Source of the DNA: Sphingobacteriales bacterium
GTDB taxonomy: Bacteria; Bacteroidota; Bacteroidia; Chitinophagales; Chitinophagaceae
Direction: 5' to 3'
Assembly: GCA_016200915.1 (NCBI GenBank)
Contig: JACQDV010000092.1
Location: 59,675 to 123,674, forward strand
Length of the DNA stretch: 64,000 nucleotides
This document shows, in pieces, positions 24,091-32,188 of the stretch; position 1 is the stretch's first letter, and the number at the start of each line of letters is the position of its first letter. Under the pieces are notes generated by a model. The model was not told the DNA's origin. It saw nothing but the letters and a program-made list of their open reading frames with translations, and did no database searches. Both the position numbers and the translations under genes were made by a program.

Positions 24091-27000
24091 TTAGAGAGAC
24101 TTTAATGCATTTATTTTTTCCCAGCGGTGCTTAATTCCTTCATTAGCTAAATCAAGGAACTCATGCGCCTTATCAGGAGCTGTGTTTTTAATTACGGTAA
24201 AACGGTTTTCATGATACATAAATTCATCTAATGGAACAGATGGGTCTTTACTGTCCAGTACAAAACGTTGTCCCTGTTCTTTCATCGGGTTGAAGCGGAA
24301 CAATGGCCAGTAACCAGTTTTCACTGCTAAGTTTTGTTGCTCTATACCATGGCACATATCGTATCCATGTGCAATACAATGACTGTAAGCAATGATGATG
24401 GATGGACCGGGATAAGCTTCTGCTTCCAGTATTGTTTTCAACGCATGCACATCATTGGCGCCCATCGCAATTTCAGCCACATAAGCATTACCGTGGGCAA
24501 TCGCCTGCATCGCTAAATCTTTCTTGCCGGTTGTTTTACCTTTTACAGAGAATTTAGCACTGGCGCCGAGTGGTGAAGATTTTGATTTCTGTCCGCCAGT
24601 GTTGGAATATACTTCTGTATCAAGCACCAAAATATTAATGTTTTCACCTGTAGAAAGTACATGGTCTAATCCGCTGAAGCCAATATCGTAAGCCCAGCCA
24701 TCACCACCTACAATCCACATAGACTTGCGTTCTAAGAAACCTGCAACCTGCGCTAACAGTTTAGCGTTCGGCTTATCAATATTCTTTATGATAGATTTTA
24801 ACTGATTCACATTTTTCCGTTGAGTTATTACTTCTGCTTCGGTTGCTTCTACATTATTTAAAATGGCATCCGCTAATTCATTACCCACTTCATAGCTCAA
24901 TGATTTAAGCAGAGAGATAGCATATTCACGTTTTTTATCAGTAGCGAGTTTCAATCCCAAACCAAATTCAGCATTGTCTTCAAAGAGTGAATTGGCCCAG
25001 GCTGGTCCGCAACCATCATCGTTCTTCGCCCATGGAGTGGTTGGTAAGTTGCCACCAAAGATGGAGGAACAACCAGTTGCATTCGCCACAATCATTCTGT
25101 CACCAAACAATTGGGTGAGTAATTTTAAATAGGGAGTTTCACCACAACCGCTGCAGGCACCGGAGAACTCAAACAATGGTTCGAGTAATTGTGAACCTTT
25201 AACAGTAGAACGGTTTACTCTTGTTCTGTCAATATCAGGCAGCCCAATGAAAAAATCCCAGTTTTGTTTTTCTGTTTCTTTCAAAGGCATTACATCCTGC
25301 ATGTTGATAGCTTTATGTCCCGGTTGAGTTTTACTTTCAATAGGACAAACTTCATAGCAAAGATTACAACCAGTACAATCTTCTACTGCCACCTGCAAAG
25401 TGTAAGATTCCTGATCTTTAAAGAATTCTTTACCGATTGGTGCTGTATGTTTAAAGAAGGAAGGAGCATCTTTTAATAAATCATTGCTATACACTTTTGG
25501 ACGGATAGCAGCATGCGGACAAACGAAATAACATTTACCACATTGAGAACATAAATCAGCATCCCATACCGGAACCTGCTCAGCAATATTCCTTTTTTCA
25601 TATTTGGTAGTAGCAGATGGATAAGTACCATCAGCAGGAAATGCACTCACCGGTAATTCATCACCTTCGCCGGCAATAATTTTAGCCAGCACTTGTTGTA
25701 CAAAGTCAGGTGCGTTTTTAGATACGGCCGGTTCAATTTCTTTAGTACCGATGCTGTACGCTGTATAATCAATCAAAGAAAGATTTTCCAGTGTTTTATC
25801 TACCGCATCAAAATTCTTTTGTACCACGGCTTCGCCTTTTCTGCCGTAAGATTTGCGGATAGCTTTTTTAATGTATTCAATCGCTTCATCTTTTGGCATT
25901 ACGTTGGAAATAGCAAAGAAGCAGGTTTGCAGGATAGAATTGATTCTTGAACCCATGCCTGTTTCTTTCGCTACTTTAGAAGCATTAATAACATATAATT
26001 TCAGTTGCTTGTGAATGATTTCTTCCTGGATTTTTTTAGGAAGATGATTCCACACATCTTCATTTGCATAAGGTGCATTGAGTAAGAAAGTAGCTCCATT
26101 CTGCACATCTTTCAGGATATCATATTTTTCTAAGTAATGGAAATGGTGACAGGCAACAAAGTTGGCTGAGTTAATTAAGTAAGTAGAACGTATTGGCTGA
26201 TGACTGAAACGTAAATGAGATACCGTTAATGAACCAGATTTTTTAGAGTCATATACAAAGTAACCCTGTACATGGTCATTAGTTTCTTCACCAATAATTT
26301 TAATCGTATTCTTATTAGCACTCACCGTACCATCGGCACCAAGTCCAAAGAACAAACCACGGAACAGGTGCTGGTCTTCTAATGAAAACAGTTTATCATA
26401 TTTCAAACTGGTATTGGTAACATCATCTTCAATACCTATTGTGAAGTGATTTTTGGGTTGTTCTTTTTTCAGTTCATCAAAAATAGCTTTCACCATACCC
26501 GGTGTAAACTCTTTGGATGATAAACCATAACGGCCACCAATCACTTTGGTTTTCCTGTTCTCGCCACTTTCACTTAATGCATTGATAACGTCCATATACA
26601 ATGGTTCACCAATTGCATTTGGTTCTTTACAACGGTCGAGCACCGCTATTTGAGAAACAGATTCCGGCAATACCGCCATAAAATGTTTCAATGAGAATGG
26701 ACGATACAGGTGAACTTCTAATACTCCTACTTTTTCACCCTGTTTATTTAAATAATCAACAGTTTCCTGTACAGCACCGGCGCCTGAACCCATAATGATG
26801 ATAATGCGTTCTGCATTGGCATCACCATAATAATCGAATAATTTATAAGAACGACCGGTAAGTGATTCGAATTTTTGCATCATTTCCTCCACAATAGCCG
26901 GAACATTCCAGTGATACTGGTTACAAGCTTCACGGCTTTGGAAGAATACATCAGGATTTTGTGCCGTACCACGGATAAAAGGATTTTCCGGGTTCAATGC

Positions 27001-27663
27001 ACGGTGACGATGACGGGCCACTGCCTCCATATCAATCATCTGCTTAATGATTTCATCAGAAAGAATCTCTACTTCATTTAATTCATGTGAAGTGCGGAAA
27101 CCATCAAACACATTTAAAAAAGGAATACTGGATTTCAAAGTCGAGGCCGTTGCAATCATCGCCATATCATGTGCCTGTTGCGGACTGTTGCCAAACAACA
27201 TTGCAAAACCAGTAGAACGGACTGCCATTACATCGCTATGATCACCAAAAATGGATAATGCATGAGTGGCGAGTGATCGGGCAGCGATATGAAAAACCGT
27301 AGGAGTTAACTCCCCGGCAATTTTGTACATATTTGGAATCATCAGCAACAAACCCTGCGAACAGGTAAAGGTGGATGACAACGCACCACCCTGCAATGCA
27401 CCGTGAATAGCACCGGCAGCACCGGCTTCACTCTGCATTTCAATAACCTTAGGTACTTCGCCAAAAATATTTTCTTTTAAATCGCTGCTCCATTCATCGG
27501 CAAATTCACCCATGGGCGAAGAAGGTGTGATGGGATAGATGGCGCATACTTCACTTGTTTTATAAGCAATATGCACCGCAGCCTGGTTACCATCCATTAC
27601 TTCAAGAGAATGGTTTTTTTGTGCGGGGATGGGCTGAACATCCTTTTCAATAGCGGTTTCCAT
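24091..27663 (-). CDS. nifJ: Pyruvate:ferredoxin (flavodoxin) oxidoreductase
   Basis: A single-chain 1190-residue PFOR catalysing pyruvate + CoA + oxidised ferredoxin to acetyl-CoA + CO2 + reduced ferredoxin. Domains in order: pyrimidine-binding domain I with the YPITPSSPMGE motif (about 40), domains II-III (to about 660), a two-cluster ferredoxin domain with CSQCGKCYFVCP (about 690) and CTGCNLCYEVCP (about 745), and the TPP domain with SGACSGCGETPY, GGDGWAYDIGFSGLDHVLS and EVYSNTGGQKS. The ATG at 27663 is preferred to a TTG at 27669. Unusual company for an aerobic respiratory gene set; it could feed reduced ferredoxin to the complex I lacking NuoEFG. Confidence 0.95.
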   Translation of the reverse strand: METAIEKDVQPIPAQKNHSLEVMDGNQAAVHIAYKTSEVCAIYPITPSSPMGEFADEWSSDLKENIFGEVPKVIEMQSEAGAAGAIHGALQGGALSSTFTCSQGLLLMIPNMYKIAGELTPTVFHIAARSLATHALSIFGDHSDVMAVRSTGFAMLFGNSPQQAHDMAMIATASTLKSSIPFLNVFDGFRTSHELNEVEILSDEIIKQMIDMEAVARHRHRALNPENPFIRGTAQNPDVFFQSREACNQYHWNVPAIVEEMMQKFESLTGRSYKLFDYYGDANAERIIIIMGSGAGAVQETVDYLNKQGEKVGVLEVHLYRPFSLKHFMAVLPESVSQIAVLDRCKEPNAIGEPLYMDVINALSESGENRKTKVIGGRYGLSSKEFTPGMVKAIFDELKKEQPKNHFTIGIEDDVTNTSLKYDKLFSLEDQHLFRGLFFGLGADGTVSANKNTIKIIGEETNDHVQGYFVYDSKKSGSLTVSHLRFSHQPIRSTYLINSANFVACHHFHYLEKYDILKDVQNGATFLLNAPYANEDVWNHLPKKIQEEIIHKQLKLYVINASKVAKETGMGSRINSILQTCFFAISNVMPKDEAIEYIKKAIRKSYGRKGEAVVQKNFDAVDKTLENLSLIDYTAYSIGTKEIEPAVSKNAPDFVQQVLAKIIAGEGDELPVSAFPADGTYPSATTKYEKRNIAEQVPVWDADLCSQCGKCYFVCPHAAIRPKVYSNDLLKDAPSFFKHTAPIGKEFFKDQESYTLQVAVEDCTGCNLCYEVCPIESKTQPGHKAINMQDVMPLKETEKQNWDFFIGLPDIDRTRVNRSTVKGSQLLEPLFEFSGACSGCGETPYLKLLTQLFGDRMIVANATGCSSIFGGNLPTTPWAKNDDGCGPAWANSLFEDNAEFGLGLKLATDKKREYAISLLKSLSYEVGNELADAILNNVEATEAEVITQRKNVNQLKSIIKNIDKPNAKLLAQVAGFLERKSMWIVGGDGWAYDIGFSGLDHVLSTGENINILVLDTEVYSNTGGQKSKSSPLGASAKFSVKGKTTGKKDLAMQAIAHGNAYVAEIAMGANDVHALKTILEAEAYPGPSIIIAYSHCIAHGYDMCHGIEQQNLAVKTGYWPLFRFNPMKEQGQRFVLDSKDPSVPLDEFMYHENRFTVIKNTAPDKAHEFLDLANEGIKHRWEKINALKSL

Positions 27664-27902
27664 AATCAAATTTTTTGGTTGGTGTAAGAACGTTTGATTT
27701 CAGAGGACTAAATTACCTGCTTGCTAAGGGGCAGCGGCTGACACTTGTCAAGGCCGGGCATGATAGTTACCGGTCGGGACACTAAATGCGGCCTGAACGG
27801 TTTGATAATAGTTATTAATAAAATGATTTTTATACCGGCAATTGAAGCTTTGGGCATCGTCCGTTGTGTCACTCACTTGTACGTTCAGTAATTCTATTCT
27901 TC
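27664..27902. other. Noncoding region upstream of PFOR
   Basis: No gene supported. Besides probable promoter sequence for the PFOR gene (approximate box TAATTTAG on the minus strand near 27703-27710) nothing regular is seen except scattered GTCAC/GACAC motifs. Together with the repeat composite it makes a 468-nt gene-free gap. Confidence 0.4.
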
Positions 27903-28090
27903 AGACCCACCCCATTTAATCGTTCATTTAATGTAAGTTACTACTGCCCCTCCCCGGAGGGGATAAACAAACATTTATTGTAAAAATGAATTATTGATTT
28001 GTACAATTATTATCAGCAGATGATGAATCGTATAAAGAATAAATGATGTAATGTAGTATCCCCTCCCGGGAGGGGCGAGGGGTGGGTCGG
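27903..28090. repeat. MITE-like composite of two inverted GC-rich REP-type units
   Basis: GACCCACCCC near 27903 and GGGGTGGGTC at about 28080-28089 are perfect 10-bp terminal inverted repeats. Just inside each is a hairpin CCCCTCC..GGAGGGG (27947-27962 and 28060-28075). Left unit is the long form (about 35 nt A/T-rich spacer between hairpin and terminal box), right unit the short form. The middle is A/T-rich and noncoding. It occupies most of the gap between the PFOR start and arfB. Confidence 0.7.
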
Positions 28091-28131
28091 CATAGTCTGG
28101 TGAAAAGTGGTATTAATATTAACTTGCACCC

Positions 28132-28527
28132 ATGATTGACATCAGCAGGGAAATACAATTTCAAACAGCCCGTAGCGGAGGCAAGGGCGGACAAAATGTA
28201 AATAAAGTAGAAACCATGGTCATCGGTTTCTGGAATCCCGATGCTTCTTTATTATTTACTGAAGAAGAAAAGCAGCGGTTAAAAGAAAAGCTTGTACATA
28301 AAATAAATGCTGAAGGTTATTTGGTAGTAAAGTCGCAAGTGCACCGCAGCCAGCTCAGTAATAAAGAGGAAGTAGTGAGAAAAATGAATGAGCTGGTAAA
28401 ACAGGCACTCACTAAAAAGAAAGCAAGAATAGCAACTGCCACACCCAAAGCAATAAAAGAAAAACGTATTGAGAATAAAAAAAGAAAATCGGAAGTGAAG
28501 GAAGGAAGAAAAAAGATCCGTTTCTAA
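28132..28527 (+). CDS. arfB: Alternative ribosome-rescue factor / peptidyl-tRNA hydrolase ArfB
   Basis: A 131-residue member of the RF-1 GGQ family lacking codon-recognition domains. [15 protein letters not shown] holds the catalytic GGQ that hydrolyses peptidyl-tRNA; VHRSQLSNKEEVVRKM follows, and the lysine-rich C-terminal tail (about 100-131) is the part that enters the empty mRNA channel of stalled ribosomes in ArfB/ICT1. Compare prfA at 61448, which keeps the full release-factor layout. Confidence 0.92.
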   Translation: MIDISREIQFQTARSGGKGGQNVNKVETMVIGFWNPDASLLFTEEEKQRLKEKLVHKINAEGYLVVKSQVHRSQLSNKEEVVRKMNELVKQALTKKKARIATATPKAIKEKRIENKKRKSEVKEGRKKIRF

Positions 28528-28574
28528 ATTATCTATTAATCTTTTCTTTGTGACCCTTGTGCATTCGTTGTGTA

Positions 28575-28619
28575 CTTTGTGGTTTGTCATCCTGAGCATG
28601 TCGAAGGATTACCACAAAG
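28575..28619. repeat. Dispersed-type palindromic repeat downstream of arfB
   Basis: CTTTGTGGT (28575-28583) and ACCACAAAG (28611-28619) form outer arms; ATCCT (28589-28593) and AGGAT (28605-28609) inner arms around GAGCATGTCGA. Flanked by further CACAAAG-type words (9-nt spacing) to about 28650. A similar CGCAAAGAACGCAAAGG motif occurs at 51153-51170. Confidence 0.6.
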
Positions 28620-28656
28620 AACACAAAGGTTTTACACAAAGAACACAGGGGAAATA

Positions 28657-28690
28657 GAAATGCCACCCGGTTTTAACCAGATGGCATTTC
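28657..28690 (-). terminator. Terminator of the coiled-coil protein gene
   Basis: Arms 28657-28672 and 28675-28690 pair over about 16 nt with three mismatches; the minus strand continues into a CTATTTCC tail. It lies 19 nt past the stop codon of the minus-strand gene and could also stop arfB transcripts. Confidence 0.6.
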
Positions 28691-28708
28691 ATTAAAAGTG
28701 GTTTGAAA

Positions 28709-29338
28709 CTATCCTTTACGTTTTGCTTTTAATGTTTCCAGAATCTTCTTCTGATTCTCTATTTCTTTCTGCTGGTTGTCCTGGTCTTTCTTGTTGTCAA
28801 CAATATCATCCTGCAGTTTCTTTAATTTCTTTTCTAAGCTTTTTTGATCATCCTGCAGGTTATCATATTTCTTCTGTGCTTTTTTAACCGTTTCTTCCTG
28901 GTCAGCTATCTGCACTTCTAAATTATAGGCCTCAATATCCGGCTGCATCTTATTCAACTGAGTCTTCAGCAGATCCATATCGCTGCCTTCTCCTGTTTTT
29001 GCCATATCAATATTGGCGCCTTGTCCAAAAAGATACACCACACTTTCATCTTTTTCCTTACGGCTTTTGCGTTCCACTCTTACTAAGTAATCAATCTCCC
29101 TGCCCGAAGTATCTCTTACCCCTTTAAAAACAATAAATCCTTTACTCGCTTTACCCGAATATCCCATCCGCTTCATTTTATCTTTTATAGCATCTTCCAC
29201 TACACCTGGCGGATAAGGCAATTCTATAACAGCAGTGGGTTGTTTATTTTTCTGGTAGTCAACTGTGCCTTCATATGACTGGGCAGAAACGAACCGGCTG
29301 ATGATTAGTAATACAGCCAGGAGTATAATTTTTCTCAT
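28709..29338 (-). CDS. Periplasmic coiled-coil protein
   Basis: An unrecognised 209-residue secreted protein. From the ATG at 29338 it has a clear signal peptide (MRKIILLAVLLIISRFVSAQ), an N-terminal alpha/beta part (about 22-125) and a long coiled coil (about 140-207) rich in K, D, E and Q with heptad leucines. The frame is open upstream to 29416 but that start would hide the signal peptide. Transcribed alone. Function unknown. Confidence 0.75.
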   Translation of the reverse strand: MRKIILLAVLLIISRFVSAQSYEGTVDYQKNKQPTAVIELPYPPGVVEDAIKDKMKRMGYSGKASKGFIVFKGVRDTSGREIDYLVRVERKSRKEKDESVVYLFGQGANIDMAKTGEGSDMDLLKTQLNKMQPDIEAYNLEVQIADQEETVKKAQKKYDNLQDDQKSLEKKLKKLQDDIVDNKKDQDNQQKEIENQKKILETLKAKRKG

Positions 29339-29462
29339 AACAACTTTTTTTACAGGTGTAAGATACGATATTCGGCTTTTTGGTTGCAAGCAGGAATACA
29401 ACGAGGTGCATTTCAATTTTTCGCAATGCAGGAATCTTTTAAATTTCGATTAGCAGCCTTTT

Positions 29463-29526
29463 TATCCCCTCCACGGGAGGGGCAATAGTGTTTTAAAATA
29501 AAAGACTATCTAATAGGGGTGGGTCA
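29463..29526. repeat. REP-type GC-rich palindromic repeat, long form
   Basis: CCCCTCC/GGAGGGG hairpin, then an A/T-rich spacer of about 35 nt, then GGGGTGGGTC. It has the same order and spacer length as the reverse complement of the left unit of the 27.9-kb composite. Confidence 0.65.
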
Positions 29527-29607
29527 GGGTGCAAAAAAGTTGAAATGCATCTTCAAACTGGCGTATCATTTGCAAACATTATTTTTACAAAAAAATTACT
29601 AACCCCT

Positions 29608-31107
29608 TTGAGCAGTATTAAGAAATTAGCCGGGCAAACCATATGGTACGGAGCCAGTTCAATTGCTGCCCGTTTTTTAAACTACCTGCTCACTCCTTAT
29701 TTAACGGCCAAACTCACCGATTCCAGCTATGGTGAAATGAGTCTTGTTTTTGCCGCCATCCCTTTTTTGAATGTCATCTTCACTTACGGAATGGAGACCG
29801 CTTATTTCCGTTATGTACACAAGGATGAGTTTAAAAAAGATATTTATAACACTTCGGTTGTTTCTATTATCAGCAGTACCATTTTTTTAACGGTACTTCT
29901 TTTATTTTTTAACTCATCCATTGCAAATTTTATTCGCATTAAAGAACACCCGGAATTTATTACGTGGAGTGCCTTTATTATTGCATTTGATACCTTATCG
30001 GTATTGCCATTTGCCAAATTAAGGCAGGAAGGAAGACCGGTAAAATTCGCCGTCATAAAGATCACGGGGATACTGGTTAATATATTTTTTACTTATTTCT
30101 TTCTTTCTGTTTGTCCGAAAATTTATGCAAGTAATCCCAATAGCCCGTTATTGCTCTTTTATAAACCCGGTACAGGTGTGGGTTATGTAATATTGGCAAT
30201 ATTGGTTCAGTCTGTTATTACACTTTTATTATTGTCAAAAGAATTATTGCAATTCAAATGGCAGTTTAATAAAGAATTGTGGAAACAAATGATGATCTAT
30301 TCCTTACCGCTGATTGTTGCGGGTTTTGGCGGAATGATCAACGAAACTTTTGACAGGATCATGCTGGGCTGGTGGGCACCTGTTCAAAATGTGGAAGCGG
30401 CAAGGGCCGAGGTAGGAATTTACAGTGCCTGTTACAAACTCTCTATTTTGATTTCTCTTTTCATACAAGCTTTCCGTATGGGTGCTGAACCTTTTTTCTT
30501 TAAACAGGCGGAAGGACAAGATGCGCATAAAGTGTATGCAAGAGTGATGAAATTTTTTGTGATCACCATTACGGTAATGTTTTTGGTGGTAGTACTTTAT
30601 TTAGATATATGGAAAGAATTCATTCGCAATCCAAAAATGTGGACCGGGTTGAAAGTAGTGCCCATTCTTCTACTGGCAAATATGTTTTTGGGTATCTACT
30701 ATAATCTTGCTATCTGGTATAAGCTCACTAATAAAACCATGGCGGGTGCCTGGATCACTATTACCGGAGCAGTAATTACGTTGATCATCAATTATATTTT
30801 CATTCCGCATTTCAGTTATATGGCCTGTGCCTGGGCTACCTTTGCCTGTTATGGCAGTATGATGGTGATCTCTTATGTGTGGGGACAAAAACATTACCGT
30901 ATTCCGTACGCTACAAAAAAATTGATGGCCTATATAGTAATTGTGGTTTTGTTATTCTTCATACATAAAGGAATAAATGCTGCCATCAATAGCACCTTAT
31001 TAAAATATATCAGCGCTACACTTTTGCTGGGAGCTTATTGTTTGTTTGTAATAAGAATAGAAAAGAAAGAATTTCAAAAACTTCCTTTTATCGGGAAGTA
31101 TATATAA
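29608..31107 (+). CDS. Wzx-like polysaccharide flippase (MOP superfamily)
   Basis: About 500 residues with 12-14 membrane helices of the polysaccharide-transport (PST/MATE-like) family, which flips lipid-linked oligosaccharides across the inner membrane. The family-typical start SSIKKLAGQTIWYGASSIAARFLNYLLTPYL suggests the TTG at 29608 rather than the ATG at 29545; the upstream extension is hydrophobic and atypical. YSLPLIVAGFGGMINETFDRIMLG is a family signature. No glycosyltransferase cluster surrounds it. Confidence 0.8.
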   Translation: MSSIKKLAGQTIWYGASSIAARFLNYLLTPYLTAKLTDSSYGEMSLVFAAIPFLNVIFTYGMETAYFRYVHKDEFKKDIYNTSVVSIISSTIFLTVLLLFFNSSIANFIRIKEHPEFITWSAFIIAFDTLSVLPFAKLRQEGRPVKFAVIKITGILVNIFFTYFFLSVCPKIYASNPNSPLLLFYKPGTGVGYVILAILVQSVITLLLLSKELLQFKWQFNKELWKQMMIYSLPLIVAGFGGMINETFDRIMLGWWAPVQNVEAARAEVGIYSACYKLSILISLFIQAFRMGAEPFFFKQAEGQDAHKVYARVMKFFVITITVMFLVVVLYLDIWKEFIRNPKMWTGLKVVPILLLANMFLGIYYNLAIWYKLTNKTMAGAWITITGAVITLIINYIFIPHFSYMACAWATFACYGSMMVISYVWGQKHYRIPYATKKLMAYIVIVVLLFFIHKGINAAINSTLLKYISATLLLGAYCLFVIRIEKKEFQKLPFIGKYI

Positions 31108-31111
31108 AAGA

Positions 31112-31426
31112 TCAATTAAAACCTTCAGCCTTTAATTTTAATTCATCCTCTTCCGGTACTGTTACTTTAAATCTTTTACCCGTTGGGCAACTACAGGCAT
31201 CGCATATAATCAAATTTCCCACCGGGTAAGTAATCGCCAGGTTTGTTACTACTATTTGTTGGGAAGTTAAATAAGTCCTCAGCTTATCTATTGTTTCTTC
31301 ATCTGTTTGTCCATAACCCCACTTATCAGCACATTGCGTTTGATTATAAAAAAATGCTTTTTCAGGAGTTTTATTGCAGCTTCCCAAAAACACTATTAAT
31401 AATATGATTACACTCAGCTTTTTCAT
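31112..31426 (-). CDS. Small lipoprotein with cysteine-rich C-terminal part
   Basis: A 104-residue protein from ATG 31426. The signal MKKLSVIILLIVFLGSC ends in a lipobox cysteine. Later cysteines occur in QCADKWGYG and in ICDACSCPTG, the last reminiscent of a metal- or disulfide-bearing loop. No family recognised. Lies 4 nt from the convergent flippase stop and 9 nt after the MBL gene, probably co-transcribed with the latter. Confidence 0.7.
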   Translation of the reverse strand: MKKLSVIILLIVFLGSCNKTPEKAFFYNQTQCADKWGYGQTDEETIDKLRTYLTSQQIVVTNLAITYPVGNLIICDACSCPTGKRFKVTVPEEDELKLKAEGFN

Positions 31427-31468
31427 CTCTTTTTCATATTTGAGCCTTGGTTTATACAAACCGTTGCA

Positions 31469-32107
31469 TCATCTTAAAAAAGGATTGTATTTCTTTTCAA
31501 AACCAATAGTGGTTTCTTCACCATGACCCGAGTATACAACGGTATCATCCGGTAAAACGAATAACTGGGTTCGAATGCTGTTGAGCAATGTTTGATGATC
31601 ACCTCCCGGTAAATCTGTTCGGCCAATACTCTGCCTGAACAATACATCACCACCAATCACAAATCCCTGTTCGGCACAATAAAAACATACACTGCCGGGT
31701 GAGTGGCCGGGTGCAAATAATATTTTCAGTTTATCATTTCCCAGTTCAATGGTATCTCCTTCTTTTAAATAAACAAGGTCGCCGGTATAATTATCAAAGG
31801 GCAGGTTCCACATCAGGCCCGAGGTTGGTGCCCGTTCCAGCACCGGTTTTTCCTTTTCATGAATATGTAATGTCAGTCTATAGGTTTCAGCTACGAACTT
31901 ATTCCCAAAAACATGATCCAAATGACAATGGGTGTTAAGCAGCATTTTGGGGGTTAGGCTACTCTTGCTGATAAAATCCTGCAGTGCTGCCTTTTCCTCA
32001 TCAAAATAACAACCGGGGTCAATAACAATACAACTTCCCGATTCGTTGTAAAGGATATAGGTATTTTCCCGGACAGGGCTGAAGGTGAACGACTGAATGT
32101 CAAACAT
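31469..32107 (-). CDS. MBL-fold metallo-hydrolase (glyoxalase II-like)
   Basis: A 212-residue metallo-beta-lactamase-fold hydrolase. THCHLDHVFG is the HxHxDH metal motif; the later metal ligands are in FAPGHSPGSVCFY, GGDVLFRQSIGRTDLPGGD and YSGHGEETTIG. The compact length and the ligand pattern resemble persulfide dioxygenase/hydroxyacylglutathione hydrolase-like YcbL proteins. Substrate not determinable. Confidence 0.88.
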   Translation of the reverse strand: MFDIQSFTFSPVRENTYILYNESGSCIVIDPGCYFDEEKAALQDFISKSSLTPKMLLNTHCHLDHVFGNKFVAETYRLTLHIHEKEKPVLERAPTSGLMWNLPFDNYTGDLVYLKEGDTIELGNDKLKILFAPGHSPGSVCFYCAEQGFVIGGDVLFRQSIGRTDLPGGDHQTLLNSIRTQLFVLPDDTVVYSGHGEETTIGFEKKYNPFLR

Positions 32108-32188
32108 ATTACAACAGTTTTTTAACGGTTTAAAATGATTTTACACATTACTGCGAAAGGGCTAATTTTAAACTCCAATACGATTGGT

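Noticed and set aside
28132..28527. arfB as a truncated prfA/prfB pseudogene
   Set aside because: It has the normal ArfB length, intact GGQ and the basic C-terminal tail, so it is a complete rescue factor.
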